Below are positions 11,981 to 24,052 of a stretch of 64,000 nucleotides of DNA, one piece after another. The DNA is from Citrobacter freundii ATCC 8090 = MTCC 1658 = NBRC 12681. Its GTDB lineage: Bacteria; Pseudomonadota; Gammaproteobacteria; Enterobacterales; Enterobacteriaceae. Location of the stretch: the NCBI RefSeq assembly GCF_011064845.1, contig NZ_CP049015.1, forward strand, positions 1,736,001-1,800,000, in the 5' to 3' direction. Each line of letters begins with the position of its first letter. The first letter of the stretch is position 1. Below the pieces are notes generated by a model. It saw only the letters and a program-made list of their open reading frames with translations. It had not been told where the DNA came from and did not search any database. The translations under genes and the position numbers were made by a program.

Positions 11981-14425
11981 ATGAAAACTAAGATCCCCGA
12001 TGCCATGCTGGCAGCTGAGGTTAGTCGCCGAGGTTTGGTGAAAACGACGGCGATAGGCGGACTGGCGGTGGCCAGTAGCGCGTTTACCCTGCCATTTACC
12101 CGTATTGCAAATGCTGCAGAAGCCCTTAATCCAACACAGGCCAGTGAGAAAGTCATCTGGAGCGCGTGTACGGTGAACTGTGGTAGCCGCTGTCCTCTGC
12201 GTATGCACGTGGTAGATGGTGAAATAAAGTATGTTGAAACCGACAACACCGGTGATGACAACTACGACGGTTTGCATCAGGTACGCGCCTGTCTGCGAGG
12301 TCGCTCCATGCGTCGTCGCGTCTATAATCCCGATCGTCTGAAATACCCGATGAAACGCGTCGGCAAGCGTGGCGAAGGTAAATTTGAGCGTATCAGCTGG
12401 GATGAAGCCTACGACATCATTGCCAGCAATATGCAGCGTCTTATCAAAGACTACGGCAACGAGTCTATCTACCTGAACTACGGCACAGGTACGCTGGGCG
12501 GCACCCTGACACGCTCCTGGCCACCGGGCAAAACGCTGGTAGCACGTCTGATGAACTGCTGTGGTGGCTACCTGAACCACTACGGTGACTACTCTTCAGC
12601 GCAAATCGCTGCCGGGTTGAACTACACCTACGGCGGCTGGGCAGACGGTAACAGCCCGTCAGACATTGAAAACAGCAAGCTGGTGGTTCTGTTCGGGAAT
12701 AACCCAGGTGAAACCCGTATGAGCGGGGGTGGGGTAACCTATTACCTTGAACAGGCGCGACAGAAATCCAATGCCCGCATGATCATTATCGATCCTCGCT
12801 ACACGGATACTGGTGCGGGTCGTGAAGATGAGTGGATCCCCATCCGTCCTGGTACGGATGCCGCGCTGGTAAATGGGCTGGCGTATGTTCTGATCACCGA
12901 AAACATGGTTGATCAACCGTTCCTTGACAAATATTGCGTAGGTTACGACGAGAAAACCTTACCGGCAGATGCACCGAAAAACGGTCACTATAAGGCGTAT
13001 ATTCTTGGGCAGGGCAAAGACGGTATTGCCAAGACCCCGGAATGGGCAGCGCAAATTACCGGGATTCCTGCTGAACGAATCGTCAAACTGGCACGTGAAA
13101 TCGGTAGCGCTAAACCGGCATACATCAGCCAGGGGTGGGGACCGCAGCGTCATGCTAATGGTGAAATAGCGACCCGCGCCATTTCTATGCTGGCTATTCT
13201 GACCGGTAACGTTGGGATTAACGGCGGCAACAGCGGGGCGCGTGAGGGCTCATACAGTTTGCCGTTTGAACGTATGCCTACGCTGGAAAACCCTGTAGAA
13301 ACCAGTATCTCGATGTTTATGTGGACGGACGCCATTGAGCGAGGTCCGGAGATGACGGCGCTGCGTGACGGTGTTCGTGGTAAAGATAAGCTCGATGTTC
13401 CGATTAAGATGATCTGGAACTATGCGGGTAACTGCCTGATTAACCAGCACTCCGACATCAACCGCACACACGAAATCCTACAGGATGATAAGAAGTGCGA
13501 GATGATCGTTGTCATCGACTGCCATATGACCTCCTCGGCGAAATACGCGGATATTTTGCTGCCGGACTGTACCGCTTCGGAGCAGATGGACTTCGCACTG
13601 GATGCCTCCTGCGGGAATATGTCGTATGTGATTTTCACCGATCAGGCGATCAAACCACGCTTCGAATGCAAGACTATCTACCAGATGACCAGCGAGCTTG
13701 CGAAACGCCTTGGCGTTGAGCAGCAGTTTACAGAAGGTCGCACTCAGGAAGAGTGGATGCGTCATCTGTACGAGCAGTCGCGCAAAGCGATTCCTGAACT
13801 GCCAACGTTTGAAGAATTCCGCAAGCAGGGGATCTTTAAACAGCGTGACCCACAGGGGCATCACGTGGCGTACAAGGCGTTCCGTGAGGATCCTGACGCC
13901 AATCCGCTGACTACTCCGTCAGGTAAGATCGAAATTTATTCGCAGCAACTTGCCGAGATCGCGGCGACCTGGGAACTGCCGGAAGGTGATGTGATTGATC
14001 CACTGCCGATTTATACCCCAGGATTTGAAAGCATAAACGATCCTCTGGTGGAGAAATTCCCTCTGCAATTGACCGGCTTCCACTACAAATCTCGCGTCCA
14101 CTCTACCTATGGCAACGTTGATGTTCTGAAAGCATCCTGCCGTCAGGAAATGTGGATCAACCCGATGGATGCGCAGAGACGCGGCATTAACAACGGCGAC
14201 AAGGTGCGCATCTTTAACGATCGTGGTGAAGTGCACATCGAGGCGAAAGTAACGCCGCGTATGATGCCTGGCGTGGTGGCACTAGGCGAAGGGGCGTGGT
14301 ATGACCCGGACGCAAAACGCGTGGACCAGGGCGGTTGTATTAACGTCCTGACGACCCAGCGTCCGTCTCCTCTCGCGAAGGGGAACCCATCGCACACGAA
14401 CCTTGTTCAGGTTGAAAAGGTGTAA
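11981..14425 (+). CDS. dmsA: Anaerobic dimethyl sulfoxide reductase chain A (molybdoenzyme)
   Basis: The catalytic subunit (814 residues) of DMSO reductase, which reduces DMSO and related S- and N-oxides during anaerobic respiration. A twin-arginine signal (SRRGLVK at 15-21, hydrophobic stretch to about 40) sends it to the membrane. A [4Fe-4S] site starts C63, C67, C71 with a further Cys in VRACLRGR. The sequence TLTRSWPPG holds the Ser that ligates molybdenum in this family. The C-terminal molybdopterin dinucleotide domain follows. Length equals that of E. coli DmsA. It heads dmsABC, with 10 bp to dmsB. Confidence 0.98.
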   Translation: MKTKIPDAMLAAEVSRRGLVKTTAIGGLAVASSAFTLPFTRIANAAEALNPTQASEKVIWSACTVNCGSRCPLRMHVVDGEIKYVETDNTGDDNYDGLHQVRACLRGRSMRRRVYNPDRLKYPMKRVGKRGEGKFERISWDEAYDIIASNMQRLIKDYGNESIYLNYGTGTLGGTLTRSWPPGKTLVARLMNCCGGYLNHYGDYSSAQIAAGLNYTYGGWADGNSPSDIENSKLVVLFGNNPGETRMSGGGVTYYLEQARQKSNARMIIIDPRYTDTGAGREDEWIPIRPGTDAALVNGLAYVLITENMVDQPFLDKYCVGYDEKTLPADAPKNGHYKAYILGQGKDGIAKTPEWAAQITGIPAERIVKLAREIGSAKPAYISQGWGPQRHANGEIATRAISMLAILTGNVGINGGNSGAREGSYSLPFERMPTLENPVETSISMFMWTDAIERGPEMTALRDGVRGKDKLDVPIKMIWNYAGNCLINQHSDINRTHEILQDDKKCEMIVVIDCHMTSSAKYADILLPDCTASEQMDFALDASCGNMSYVIFTDQAIKPRFECKTIYQMTSELAKRLGVEQQFTEGRTQEEWMRHLYEQSRKAIPELPTFEEFRKQGIFKQRDPQGHHVAYKAFREDPDANPLTTPSGKIEIYSQQLAEIAATWELPEGDVIDPLPIYTPGFESINDPLVEKFPLQLTGFHYKSRVHSTYGNVDVLKASCRQEMWINPMDAQRRGINNGDKVRIFNDRGEVHIEAKVTPRMMPGVVALGEGAWYDPDAKRVDQGGCINVLTTQRPSPLAKGNPSHTNLVQVEKV

Positions 14426-14435
14426 GGAGTAACCG

Positions 14436-15053
14436 ATGACAACCCAGTATGGATTTTTTATTGATTCCAGCCGTTGCACCGGTTGCAAAACCTGCGAACT
14501 GGCCTGCAAAGACTTCAAAAATTTAACCCCGGAAGTCAGCTTCCGCCGCATTTATGAATACGCGGGCGGTGACTGGCAGGAGGATAACGGCGTCTGGCAT
14601 CAGAACGTCTTTGCCTATTACCTCTCCATTGCGTGTAACCACTGCGAAGACCCAGCCTGTACCAAGGTGTGTCCGAGTGGCGCCATGCACAAACGTGAAG
14701 ATGGCTTTGTCGTTGTCGATGAGGACGTGTGCATTGGCTGTCGGTATTGCCACATGGCCTGTCCTTACGGCGCGCCGCAGTACAATGCTGAAAAAGGGCA
14801 TATGACTAAATGCGATGGCTGCCATGAGCGCGTCGCTGAAGGTAAGAAACCTATCTGCGTCGAGTCCTGTCCACTGCGTGCGCTGGATTTTGGCCCAATT
14901 GATGAACTGCGCAAAAAACACGGTGCTTTGGCTGCGGTTGCACCACTACCGGGCGCGCACTTTACCAAACCGAGTATTGTCATCAAACCTAACGCCAATA
15001 GCCGCCCGACCGGGGATACCACAGGTTATCTGGCCAATCCGAAGGAGGTGTAA
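14436..15053 (+). CDS. dmsB: DMSO reductase iron-sulfur subunit B
   Basis: The 205-residue electron-transfer subunit, carrying four [4Fe-4S] clusters between the DmsC quinol site and DmsA. Four cysteine groups are visible: CTGCKTCELAC (from C14), CNHCEDPACTKVCP, CIGCRYCHMACP and CDGCHERV...CVESCP. It has no signal of its own and is exported with DmsA by the Tat system in relatives. A GGAG ribosome site precedes the ATG at 14436, and the stop is one base before dmsC. Confidence 0.98.
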   Translation: MTTQYGFFIDSSRCTGCKTCELACKDFKNLTPEVSFRRIYEYAGGDWQEDNGVWHQNVFAYYLSIACNHCEDPACTKVCPSGAMHKREDGFVVVDEDVCIGCRYCHMACPYGAPQYNAEKGHMTKCDGCHERVAEGKKPICVESCPLRALDFGPIDELRKKHGALAAVAPLPGAHFTKPSIVIKPNANSRPTGDTTGYLANPKEV

Positions 15054-15054
15054 G

Positions 15055-15918
15055 ATGGGAAGTGGATGGCATGAATGGCCGCTGATGATCTTCACGGTCT
15101 TCGGACAGTGTGTGGTTGGTGGCTTTATCGTTCTGGCGCTGGCGTTGATGAAAGGTGACTTACGTCCAGAATCGCAGCAGCGCGTGATTGCCTGCATGTT
15201 TGGGCTGTGGGTATTAATGGGCATTGGCTTCATTGCTTCTATGCTCCACCTGGGCTCACCGATGCGCGCCTTTAACTCGCTCAATCGCGTAGGGTCTTCG
15301 GCGTTGAGTAACGAAATTGCCAGCGGTTCAATCTTCTTTGCCGTTGGTGGTATCGGCTGGCTGCTGGCCACGTTGAAAAAAATGTCGCCCGCATTACGCA
15401 ATCTGTGGTTAGTTGTCACCATGGTGCTGGGGGTGGTTTTTGTCTGGATGATGGTACGCGTTTATAACACCATTGATACTGTGCCGACCTGGTACAGCGT
15501 CTGGACTCCGCTGGGCTTCTTCCTGACGATGTTTATGGGCGGTCCGCTGCTGGGGTATCTGTTACTGAGAATTGCTGGCGTGGATGGTTGGGCGATGCGC
15601 CTGCTGCCGGCAATTTCAGTGCTTGCTCTGGTCGTAAGCGCCATTATGTCTGTCATGCAGGGGGCTGAACTGGCGACGATCCACAGTTCGATTCAGCAGG
15701 CGTCTGCGCTGGTTCCGGATTACGGCTCGCTGATGGCGTGGCGGATTGTGGCGCTGGCATTAGCGTTGTGCTGCTGGATTGTACCGCAAGTGAAGGGTTA
15801 CCAGCCTGCCGTTCCGCTGCTTTCCGTGGCGTTTATTTTGCTGTTAGTCGGCGAGCTGATTGGTCGTGGCGTGTTCTACGGGCTGCATATGACAGTCGGT
15901 ATGGCGGTGGCGAGTTAA
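15055..15918 (+). CDS. dmsC: DMSO reductase membrane anchor subunit C
   Basis: A 287-residue integral membrane protein with eight predicted hydrophobic segments that anchors DmsAB and oxidises menaquinol. The ATG at 15055 lies one base after the dmsB stop with GGAGGTG just before it, and opens the family N-terminus MGSGWHEWPLMIFTVFGQC. Earlier in-frame starts would overlap dmsB by 240 bp and are rejected. This is the end of the dmsABC operon; a hairpin at 16008-16029 could terminate it. Confidence 0.98.
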   Translation: MGSGWHEWPLMIFTVFGQCVVGGFIVLALALMKGDLRPESQQRVIACMFGLWVLMGIGFIASMLHLGSPMRAFNSLNRVGSSALSNEIASGSIFFAVGGIGWLLATLKKMSPALRNLWLVVTMVLGVVFVWMMVRVYNTIDTVPTWYSVWTPLGFFLTMFMGGPLLGYLLLRIAGVDGWAMRLLPAISVLALVVSAIMSVMQGAELATIHSSIQQASALVPDYGSLMAWRIVALALALCCWIVPQVKGYQPAVPLLSVAFILLLVGELIGRGVFYGLHMTVGMAVAS

Positions 15919-15927
15919 TCCAAACTA

Positions 15928-15998
15928 TGCCGGATGGTAGCTTGCGTCTTATCAGGCCTACAGATCCGTAGGCCTTAAAGCTGCGCGTCATCAGGCAA
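15928..15998. repeat. BIME: two inverted REP elements after dmsC
   Basis: A REP-like unit (GCCGGATGG...GCGTCTTATCAGGCCTAC, from 15928) is followed by an inverted unit starting GTAGGCC (15968) and ending CATCAGGCA. It sits between the convergent dmsC and ycaC genes. REP pairs of this kind are typical of E. coli-like genomes and may bind gyrase or IHF or stabilise mRNA. Confidence 0.8.
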
Positions 15999-16007
15999 TA
16001 TGTCAGG

Positions 16008-16029
16008 CCAGGGTTTTCGCCCTGGTTTT
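16008..16029. terminator. Terminator between dmsC and ycaC
   Basis: A 6-bp stem CCAGGG/CCCTGG with a TTTTCG loop and a short T run on the plus strand, 90 bp after the dmsC stop. It runs into the ycaC stop codon, so it may also help end ycaC on the minus strand. Confidence 0.6.
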
Positions 16030-16654
16030 ACTTCTGCTTAGTTAACGTGTCGTAGCTGGTCATCAGATTGCGGTAGTCCGGAATGTGATTCGAGAACAGC
16101 GTTGCCAGACCTTCGATATCGTTGCGCCAGTCGCGGTGCAGCTCGCACGCTACTCCGAACCATGTCATCAACTGAGCGCCTGCTTGAGACATCCGATCCC
16201 AAGCTGAATGACGGGTAATTTCATTAAATGTGCCTGAAGCATCGGTTACCACAAAGACGTCAAAGCCTTCTTCAATAGCTGAGAGCGCAGGGAAGGCGAC
16301 GCAAACTTCCGTCACGACACCGGCGATAATCAGCTGCTTTTTGCCGGTCGCTTTCACTGCCTTCACGAAATCTTCGTTATCCCATGCGTTAATGTTTCCT
16401 GGGCGAGCAATATAGGGCGCATCGGGAAATTGCGCTTTCAGTTCCGGTACCAGCGGCCCGTTTGGTCCTGTCTCAAAACTGGTTGTCAGAATGGTTGGGA
16501 GGTTGAAGTATTTTGCTAAGTCACCTAGGGCTAGCACGTTGTTTTTAAATTTATCGGGATCGATATCCCGAACCAGAGAGAGCAGGCCAGCCTGATGGTC
16601 GACCAGCAGTACTGCCGCATTATCTTTATCAAGTCTTACGTAAGGTTTAGTCAT
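16028..16654 (-). CDS. ycaC: YcaC, isochorismatase-family hydrolase
   Basis: A 208-residue cysteine hydrolase of the isochorismatase-like family; the E. coli protein forms an octamer and its natural substrate is unknown. The catalytic triad candidates are visible: D19 (VLLVDHQAGL), a lysine near 84-106 and C118 (VVTEVCVAF), with the cis-peptide region just before the cysteine. The ATG at 16654 opens MTKPYVRLDKDNAAVL and follows AGGAGA; the upstream in-frame start at 16825 would add 57 unsupported residues. It is a single gene, divergent from ycaD. Confidence 0.95.
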   Translation of the reverse strand: MTKPYVRLDKDNAAVLLVDHQAGLLSLVRDIDPDKFKNNVLALGDLAKYFNLPTILTTSFETGPNGPLVPELKAQFPDAPYIARPGNINAWDNEDFVKAVKATGKKQLIIAGVVTEVCVAFPALSAIEEGFDVFVVTDASGTFNEITRHSAWDRMSQAGAQLMTWFGVACELHRDWRNDIEGLATLFSNHIPDYRNLMTSYDTLTKQK

Positions 16655-17039
16655 GATATTTCTCCTGTTCAGCATCAGTGGGGGAAATTTGATGAGTTTA
16701 AGTCTACGAAAAGAACGATATCTGGAGTAGATGCCTAAATAAGAACTCACTGTTCTATTTTGAAGACAATGCAGCTCAGCATCCCGCATTGAGTTTAGTA
16801 AGAAATAAAAGTAAGGGTAATCCATGAAATTTTTCGACTGAACGTAACGCGAGATTTTTGTTTTAGATCAATAAAAACAAGCAGATGTGATTTTGTATTT
16901 TTTATCTATTCACATTAAGAATCAGTAATGCAAATCGATCGACCAGAAAGCGCCTCAGCCCTTTGATTACGCCGATTGACAATGTTTTTAGCAGTGGCAT
17001 GATGCGCATGAAATTTGAACTTCCTCACGGTTTTTATTC
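16655..17039. promoter_or_regulatory. Divergent ycaC/ycaD control region
   Basis: A 385-bp AT-rich gap between two divergent genes. For ycaD, a -35 TTGACA at 16976-16981 is followed 16 bp later by CATGAT (16998-17003), giving a likely short leader. For ycaC I see no strong promoter. No ORF in the gap has a plausible ribosome site and no RNA gene is recognisable. Confidence 0.45.
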
Positions 17040-18188
17040 ATGTCCACCTATACCCGTCCCGTCATGCTATTGCTGTGCGGGCTACTTCTGTTGACCCTGG
17101 CGATCGCCGTGTTAAACACGCTCGTCCCGCTTTGGCTCGCCCATGAAAATCTGCCCACCTGGCAGGTAGGTGTGGTGAGCTCGTCTTACTTTACCGGTAA
17201 TCTGGTAGGGACGTTGTTGACAGGGTATTTAATAAAACATCTGGGTTTTAACCGCAGCTATTATATCGCCTCGCTTATTTTTGCCGCGGGCTGTGTCGGG
17301 CTGGGGATTATGGTGGGATTCTGGAGCTGGATGACCTGGCGTTTTATCGCTGGTGTTGGCTGCGCCATGATTTGGGTGGTGGTGGAAAGCGCGCTGATGT
17401 GCAGCGGGACTTCGCGTAATCGCGGACGTTTGCTTGCCGCCTATATGATGATCTATTACGTGGGGACGTTTTTAGGCCAACTGCTGGTGAGTAAAGTATC
17501 CACGGAATTGATGAACGTCCTGCCGTGGGTGACGGGTACTATCCTGGCGGGTGTTTTGCCACTGCTGTTTACGCGCATTGCCAATCAGCAGGGTGATGAG
17601 CAGCAGTCTACGCCTATTGTTTCCATGCTGAAACTCCGCCAGGCGCGTCTGGGCGTGAATGGCTGTATTATTTCCGGGATTGTGCTGGGGTCTTTGTATG
17701 GCCTGATGCCGCTGTATCTCAATCATCAGGGGGTGAGTAACGCCAGCATTGGTTTCTGGATGGCGGTCCTGGTAAGTGCAGGTATTCTGGGGCAATGGCC
17801 GATTGGCCGTCTGGCGGACAAGCTGGGACGTCTGTTGGTTTTACGCGTCCAGGTCTTCGTGGTGATCGTCGGGAGTATCGCCATGCTGAATCAGGCGGCG
17901 ATGGCGCCCGCGTTGTTTATGTTGGGTGCGGCAGGCTTTACCCTCTACCCGGTCGCGATGGCCTGGGCCTGTGAAAAGGTGGAACATCATCAGCTGGTCG
18001 CCATGAATCAGGCATTGTTATTGAGCTATACCGTGGGCAGTCTGCTGGGTCCTTCATTTACTGCGATGCTGATGCAGAATTATTCAGATAGCTTGCTGTT
18101 TATCATGATCGCCAGCGTATCGTTTATTTATTTACTGATGCTGTTGCGTAAAACGGGCCATACACCCAATTCTATTGCGCACATTTGA
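17040..18188 (+). CDS. ycaD: YcaD, major facilitator superfamily transporter
   Basis: A 382-residue inner-membrane protein with about 12 hydrophobic segments, typical of the MFS. The first segment starts at residue 8 ([25 protein letters not shown]), and an MFS-like loop [11 protein letters not shown] marks the start of the second half. Its substrate is unknown; YcaD of E. coli has no settled function. Length matches the E. coli protein. It stands alone, with its own promoter candidate upstream and a large hairpin downstream. Confidence 0.93.
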   Translation: MSTYTRPVMLLLCGLLLLTLAIAVLNTLVPLWLAHENLPTWQVGVVSSSYFTGNLVGTLLTGYLIKHLGFNRSYYIASLIFAAGCVGLGIMVGFWSWMTWRFIAGVGCAMIWVVVESALMCSGTSRNRGRLLAAYMMIYYVGTFLGQLLVSKVSTELMNVLPWVTGTILAGVLPLLFTRIANQQGDEQQSTPIVSMLKLRQARLGVNGCIISGIVLGSLYGLMPLYLNHQGVSNASIGFWMAVLVSAGILGQWPIGRLADKLGRLLVLRVQVFVVIVGSIAMLNQAAMAPALFMLGAAGFTLYPVAMAWACEKVEHHQLVAMNQALLLSYTVGSLLGPSFTAMLMQNYSDSLLFIMIASVSFIYLLMLLRKTGHTPNSIAHI

Positions 18189-18209
18189 CCTGATTTAACA
18201 GAATATGAA

Positions 18210-18253
18210 CAGGTTCCCATACATACTGTTTATGTATGCTTTATGGGAACCTG
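18210..18253. repeat. Long near-perfect hairpin between ycaD and ycaM
   Basis: CAGGTTCCCATA (18210-18221) pairs fully with TATGGGAACCTG (18242-18253), and inside it CATAC pairs with GTATG, leaving a 7-nt loop and a 3-nt bulge. The structure has 17 base pairs. No T run follows, so it is not a standard terminator. It lies 22 bp after the ycaD stop. Confidence 0.75.
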
Positions 18254-18401
18254 CATTATTTAATCACACACTTCTTTCCTGAAAATAAAGTGTGCAGAAG
18301 GTTATAGTTTTACATCCTGCCGTTTCCGCTCGCTCATTTTACCGCGCATAATCCCACGCCTCATTTATTTATAATCATAAAGCTTCCACGAAGGATTGCG
18401 T

Positions 18402-19823
18402 ATGGCTGGTGTGCAGGAAAAACAATTGCGATGGTACAACATTGCATTGATGTCTTTTATTACCGTTTGGGGTTTTGGCAACGTCGTTAACAACTATGCC
18501 AATCAGGGATTAGTTGTTGTCTCCTCTTGGATCTTTATTTTCGCGCTCTATTTTATACCTTATGCGTTGATCGTCGGGCAGCTTGGCTCAACTTTTAAAG
18601 AGGGTAAAGGCGGCGTCAGTACCTGGATTAAACATACCATGGGGCCAGGGCTGGCCTATCTTGCTGCATGGACCTATTGGGTTGTGCATATTCCTTATCT
18701 GGCGCAAAAACCGCAGGCTATTCTGATTGCGCTGGGATGGGCGCTGAAGGGCGATGGTTCGTTGATTAAAGAGTACACCGTCGTGGCGTTGCAGGGGCTG
18801 ACACTGGCGCTGTTTGTCTTTTTCATGTGGGTTGCGTCCCGTGGCATGAAATCGCTGAAAATTGTTGGGTCAGTTGCAGGCATCGCGATGTTTGTGATGT
18901 CCATTTTGTATGTCGTGATGGCGGTAACTGCGCCTGCAATTACGGATGTGCAGATAGCGACAACTAATATCACCTGGGAATCGTTTATCCCGCACATTGA
19001 TTTTACCTACATTACCACGATCTCCATGCTGGTCTTTGCCGTGGGCGGCGCGGAGAAAATTTCGCCATACGTTAATCAGACACGTAATCCGGGCAAAGAA
19101 TTTCCGAAAGGGATGCTCGTTCTGGCTGTTATGGTGGCGGTATGTGCGATTCTCGGGTCGCTGGCTATGGGAATGATGTTTGACTCCCGGCATATTCCAG
19201 ATGACCTGATGACGAATGGTCAATATTACGCCTTCCAGAAACTGGGTGAGTATTATGGTATGGGTAATTCGCTGATGGTTATTTACGCGATTGCCAATAC
19301 GCTGGGACAGATTGCGGCATTGGTATTTTCTATTGATGCACCGCTTAAAGTTCTGCTGGGTGATGCTGATCGTAAATATATTCCCGAGAGCCTGTGTAAA
19401 ACCAACGCTTCCGGTACGCCGGTAAATGGTTATATTCTGACGCTGGTGCTGGTGGCGATTCTGATTATGTTGCCAACACTGGGAATTGGCGACATGAACA
19501 ATCTGTATAAATGGCTATTGAATCTTAACTCTGTCGTGATGCCATTGCGTTATTTATGGGTGTTTGTGGCATTCATTGCCGTTATTCGTCTGGCGCAAAA
19601 ATATAAATCAGAATATGTCTTTATTCGCAACCGATCGCTTGCGATGACCGTGGGGATCTGGTGCTTTGCCTTTACCGCATTTGCCTGTCTGACCGGGATT
19701 TTCCCGAAAATGGAAGCCTTCACCCCTGAGTGGACATTCCAGCTCACGCTGAATATTGTGACGCCATTTGTGCTGGTTGGACTGGGATTGATTTTCCCGT
19801 TACTGGCGAGAAGAGGGCGTTAA
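18402..19823 (+). CDS. ycaM: YcaM, APC-family amino-acid/polyamine transporter
   Basis: A 473-residue inner-membrane protein of the amino acid-polyamine-organocation family with about 12 membrane segments and the glutamate:GABA antiporter-like start (WYNIALMSFITVWGFGNVVNNYANQG). The substrate is not known. The ATG at 18402 is six bases after AGGA, whereas the TTG at 18396 touches that site, so the ATG is preferred. The N-terminus MAGVQEKQLRWYN matches E. coli YcaM as recalled, which is slightly longer. In E. coli K-12 ycaN and ycaK follow; here pflA follows directly. Confidence 0.92.
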   Translation: MAGVQEKQLRWYNIALMSFITVWGFGNVVNNYANQGLVVVSSWIFIFALYFIPYALIVGQLGSTFKEGKGGVSTWIKHTMGPGLAYLAAWTYWVVHIPYLAQKPQAILIALGWALKGDGSLIKEYTVVALQGLTLALFVFFMWVASRGMKSLKIVGSVAGIAMFVMSILYVVMAVTAPAITDVQIATTNITWESFIPHIDFTYITTISMLVFAVGGAEKISPYVNQTRNPGKEFPKGMLVLAVMVAVCAILGSLAMGMMFDSRHIPDDLMTNGQYYAFQKLGEYYGMGNSLMVIYAIANTLGQIAALVFSIDAPLKVLLGDADRKYIPESLCKTNASGTPVNGYILTLVLVAILIMLPTLGIGDMNNLYKWLLNLNSVVMPLRYLWVFVAFIAVIRLAQKYKSEYVFIRNRSLAMTVGIWCFAFTAFACLTGIFPKMEAFTPEWTFQLTLNIVTPFVLVGLGLIFPLLARRGR

Positions 19824-19866
19824 GGCAGAGTCAGGTGGGTAACGTATCTGTTACCCACCATAAAAC

Positions 19867-20607
19867 TCAATACATCACTTTATGTCCATATTGCTCGAGA
19901 ATACCCTTCACGCGCTCCATGGTCTCTTTCTTCGGCGGCTTAACGCCGTCGAGTTTGTACTCTTCGCCCATTGCCACCCATTTGTGTTTGCCCAGCTCGT
20001 GGTAAGGCAGCAGCTCGATTTTTTCAACGTTGCCCATATCGCGGGTAAATTCGCCAAGGCGGTGTGCGGAGTCGTCATCGTCAGACCAGCCAGGTACGAC
20101 AACATAGCGGATCCACACTTTGATGTCTTTGTTGGACAGGTAACGCGCGAACTCGAGTGTACGATGATTAGACACACCCACCAGATTCTGATGGATTTCA
20201 TCGTTCATTTGTTTGAGATCGAGCATGACCAGGTCGGTGACTTCCAGCAACTCATCGATCACCGGATCGTAGCGGCGAACAAAACCGTTAGTATCCAGAC
20301 AAGTATGAATACCTTCTTTTTTACAGGCCCGGAACCAGTCACGTACGAATTCAGCTTGCAAGATAGCTTCGCCGCCAGACGCTGTCACGCCGCCTCCGGA
20401 GGCGTTCATAAAGTGGCGGTAGGTCACCACCTCTTTCATTAATTCGTCAACGGTAACTTCTTTACCGCCGTGCGTATCCCACGTGTCGCGGTTATGGCAA
20501 TACAGGCAGCGCATCAGGCAGCCCTGAAAGAAGGTAATAAAACGGATGCCCGGGCCATCAACAGTGCCACAGGATTCAAAGGAGTGAATGCGACCAATAA
20601 CTGACAT
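19867..20607 (-). CDS. pflA: Pyruvate formate-lyase 1-activating enzyme
   Basis: A 246-residue radical SAM enzyme that puts the glycyl radical on PflB under anaerobic conditions. The radical SAM motif C-x3-C-x2-C is seen as CLMRCLYC at about residues 30-37, followed by the SAM-binding GGE-like segment SGGEAILQ. The ATG at 20607 opens [20 protein letters not shown]; an earlier ATG would add nine residues before the ribosome site. It lies downstream of pflB across a 185-bp gap that holds a hairpin, so its expression may be lower than that of pflB. Confidence 0.98.
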   Translation of the reverse strand: MSVIGRIHSFESCGTVDGPGIRFITFFQGCLMRCLYCHNRDTWDTHGGKEVTVDELMKEVVTYRHFMNASGGGVTASGGEAILQAEFVRDWFRACKKEGIHTCLDTNGFVRRYDPVIDELLEVTDLVMLDLKQMNDEIHQNLVGVSNHRTLEFARYLSNKDIKVWIRYVVVPGWSDDDDSAHRLGEFTRDMGNVEKIELLPYHELGKHKWVAMGEEYKLDGVKPPKKETMERVKGILEQYGHKVMY

Positions 20608-20727
20608 TGCGGTGTTTCTCCAGGTGTGGCCCATCCGGGGCCAGTGTTAGTGCACAGTTATTAACTGTGTCGAGTCTGTTTTGGCTGCTATCCATAAGTA
20701 TAGATGGCTGACAAAGCAGGCTATTAA

Positions 20728-20753
20728 AAAGGCCCCACTTACGTGGAGCCTTT
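20728..20753 (-). terminator. Terminator or attenuator between pflB and pflA
   Basis: On the minus strand AAAGGCTCCAC pairs with GTGGGGCCTTT (one G-U), with a short loop, followed by TTTTT. It lies 40 bp after the pflB stop and 120 bp before pflA, so it probably limits readthrough into pflA. Confidence 0.8.
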
Positions 20754-20792
20754 ATTGTACGCTTTTTAAAGTACGATTTCAGTCAAAACCAA

Positions 20793-23075
<2,283 letters not shown>

Positions 23076-23134
23076 GTAACACCTACCTTCTTAAGTGGAT
23101 TTTTTATTTACTGCGTGTAATGGACATCATCAGA

Positions 23135-23992
23135 TTAATGATGATCGTTACCACGCAGATAAATGACCCAGTATGTCAACCCGACCAACAAACCGCCGCC
23201 GATAATGTTACCGATCGTAACCGGAATCAGGTTATCGGTGATGAAATTCATCACGGTCAGGTGAGAAAAATTCTCCGGAGAAGACCCAACTGCGGTCCAG
23301 AATTCCGGGGTGGCGAAATCGCGTATTACAATACCCATAGGGATCATAAACATGTTTGCGATACTGTGCTCAAAACCGCTGGCAACAAACATTGCGACCG
23401 GTAATACCATGATAAACGCTTTGTCCATTAGGCTGCGGCCCGAGTAGCTCATCCATACGGCCAGACACACCATCAGGTTAGCCAGGATGCCAAGACTTAC
23501 CGCCTCAACAAAAGTATGGTGCACTTTGTGGTCGGCTGTTTGTAGGACGTTGAGCCCCCACGCGCCGTTGGCGGTCATGTATTCGCCGGAAAGCCACATC
23601 AATAGCACGAAGAGCAAGCAACCCACCAGGTTACCGACATAAACGTTAAGCCAGTTTTTAGCCAATTGGCCCCAGGTAATACGACCACTGGCTTTTGCTA
23701 CGACAATCAATACGGTTGAGGTGAAGAGGTCTGCGCCGCAGACAACACAAAGAATCAGCCCCAGGGAAAAGCAGATACCACCTACTAATTTTGCCATGCC
23801 GAAAGGCATAGTTCCGGTACCGGTTGTGGCGGTGATATAGAAAACAAAGGCAATTGAAATGAATACACCGGCAGTAATTGCCAGATAGAACGTCTTAAGC
23901 GGATGTTTCGTTGCTTTATAGACGCCTGCTTCTTCGGCAACTTTGGCCATTGCAGCAGGTAGAATAAGATCAAAAGGGTTGTCAGCTTTCAC
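23135..23992 (-). CDS. focA: Formate channel FocA
   Basis: A 285-residue pentameric formate/nitrite transporter-family channel in the inner membrane that moves formate out, and back in at low pH. Six membrane segments are evident, with family sequences GADLFTSTV and the conserved pore His in GFEHSIANMF. The start is GTG at 23992 (MKADNPFDLILPAAM), five bases after AGAGAG; E. coli also uses GTG here as I recall. Upstream in-frame codons would add 14 residues without support. It is the first gene of focA-pflB. Confidence 0.97.
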   Translation of the reverse strand: MKADNPFDLILPAAMAKVAEEAGVYKATKHPLKTFYLAITAGVFISIAFVFYITATTGTGTMPFGMAKLVGGICFSLGLILCVVCGADLFTSTVLIVVAKASGRITWGQLAKNWLNVYVGNLVGCLLFVLLMWLSGEYMTANGAWGLNVLQTADHKVHHTFVEAVSLGILANLMVCLAVWMSYSGRSLMDKAFIMVLPVAMFVASGFEHSIANMFMIPMGIVIRDFATPEFWTAVGSSPENFSHLTVMNFITDNLIPVTIGNIIGGGLLVGLTYWVIYLRGNDHH

Positions 23993-24052
23993 ACTAACTC
24001 TCTCTTTATTAAGTCGGCGACGAGATACTAACAAAGCATTATAGATGAGAAT

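Noticed and set aside
14815..15054. Upstream in-frame extension of dmsC
   Set aside because: It lies wholly within dmsB in another frame; the ATG at 15055 has a strong GGAGGTG site and the known DmsC N-terminus.
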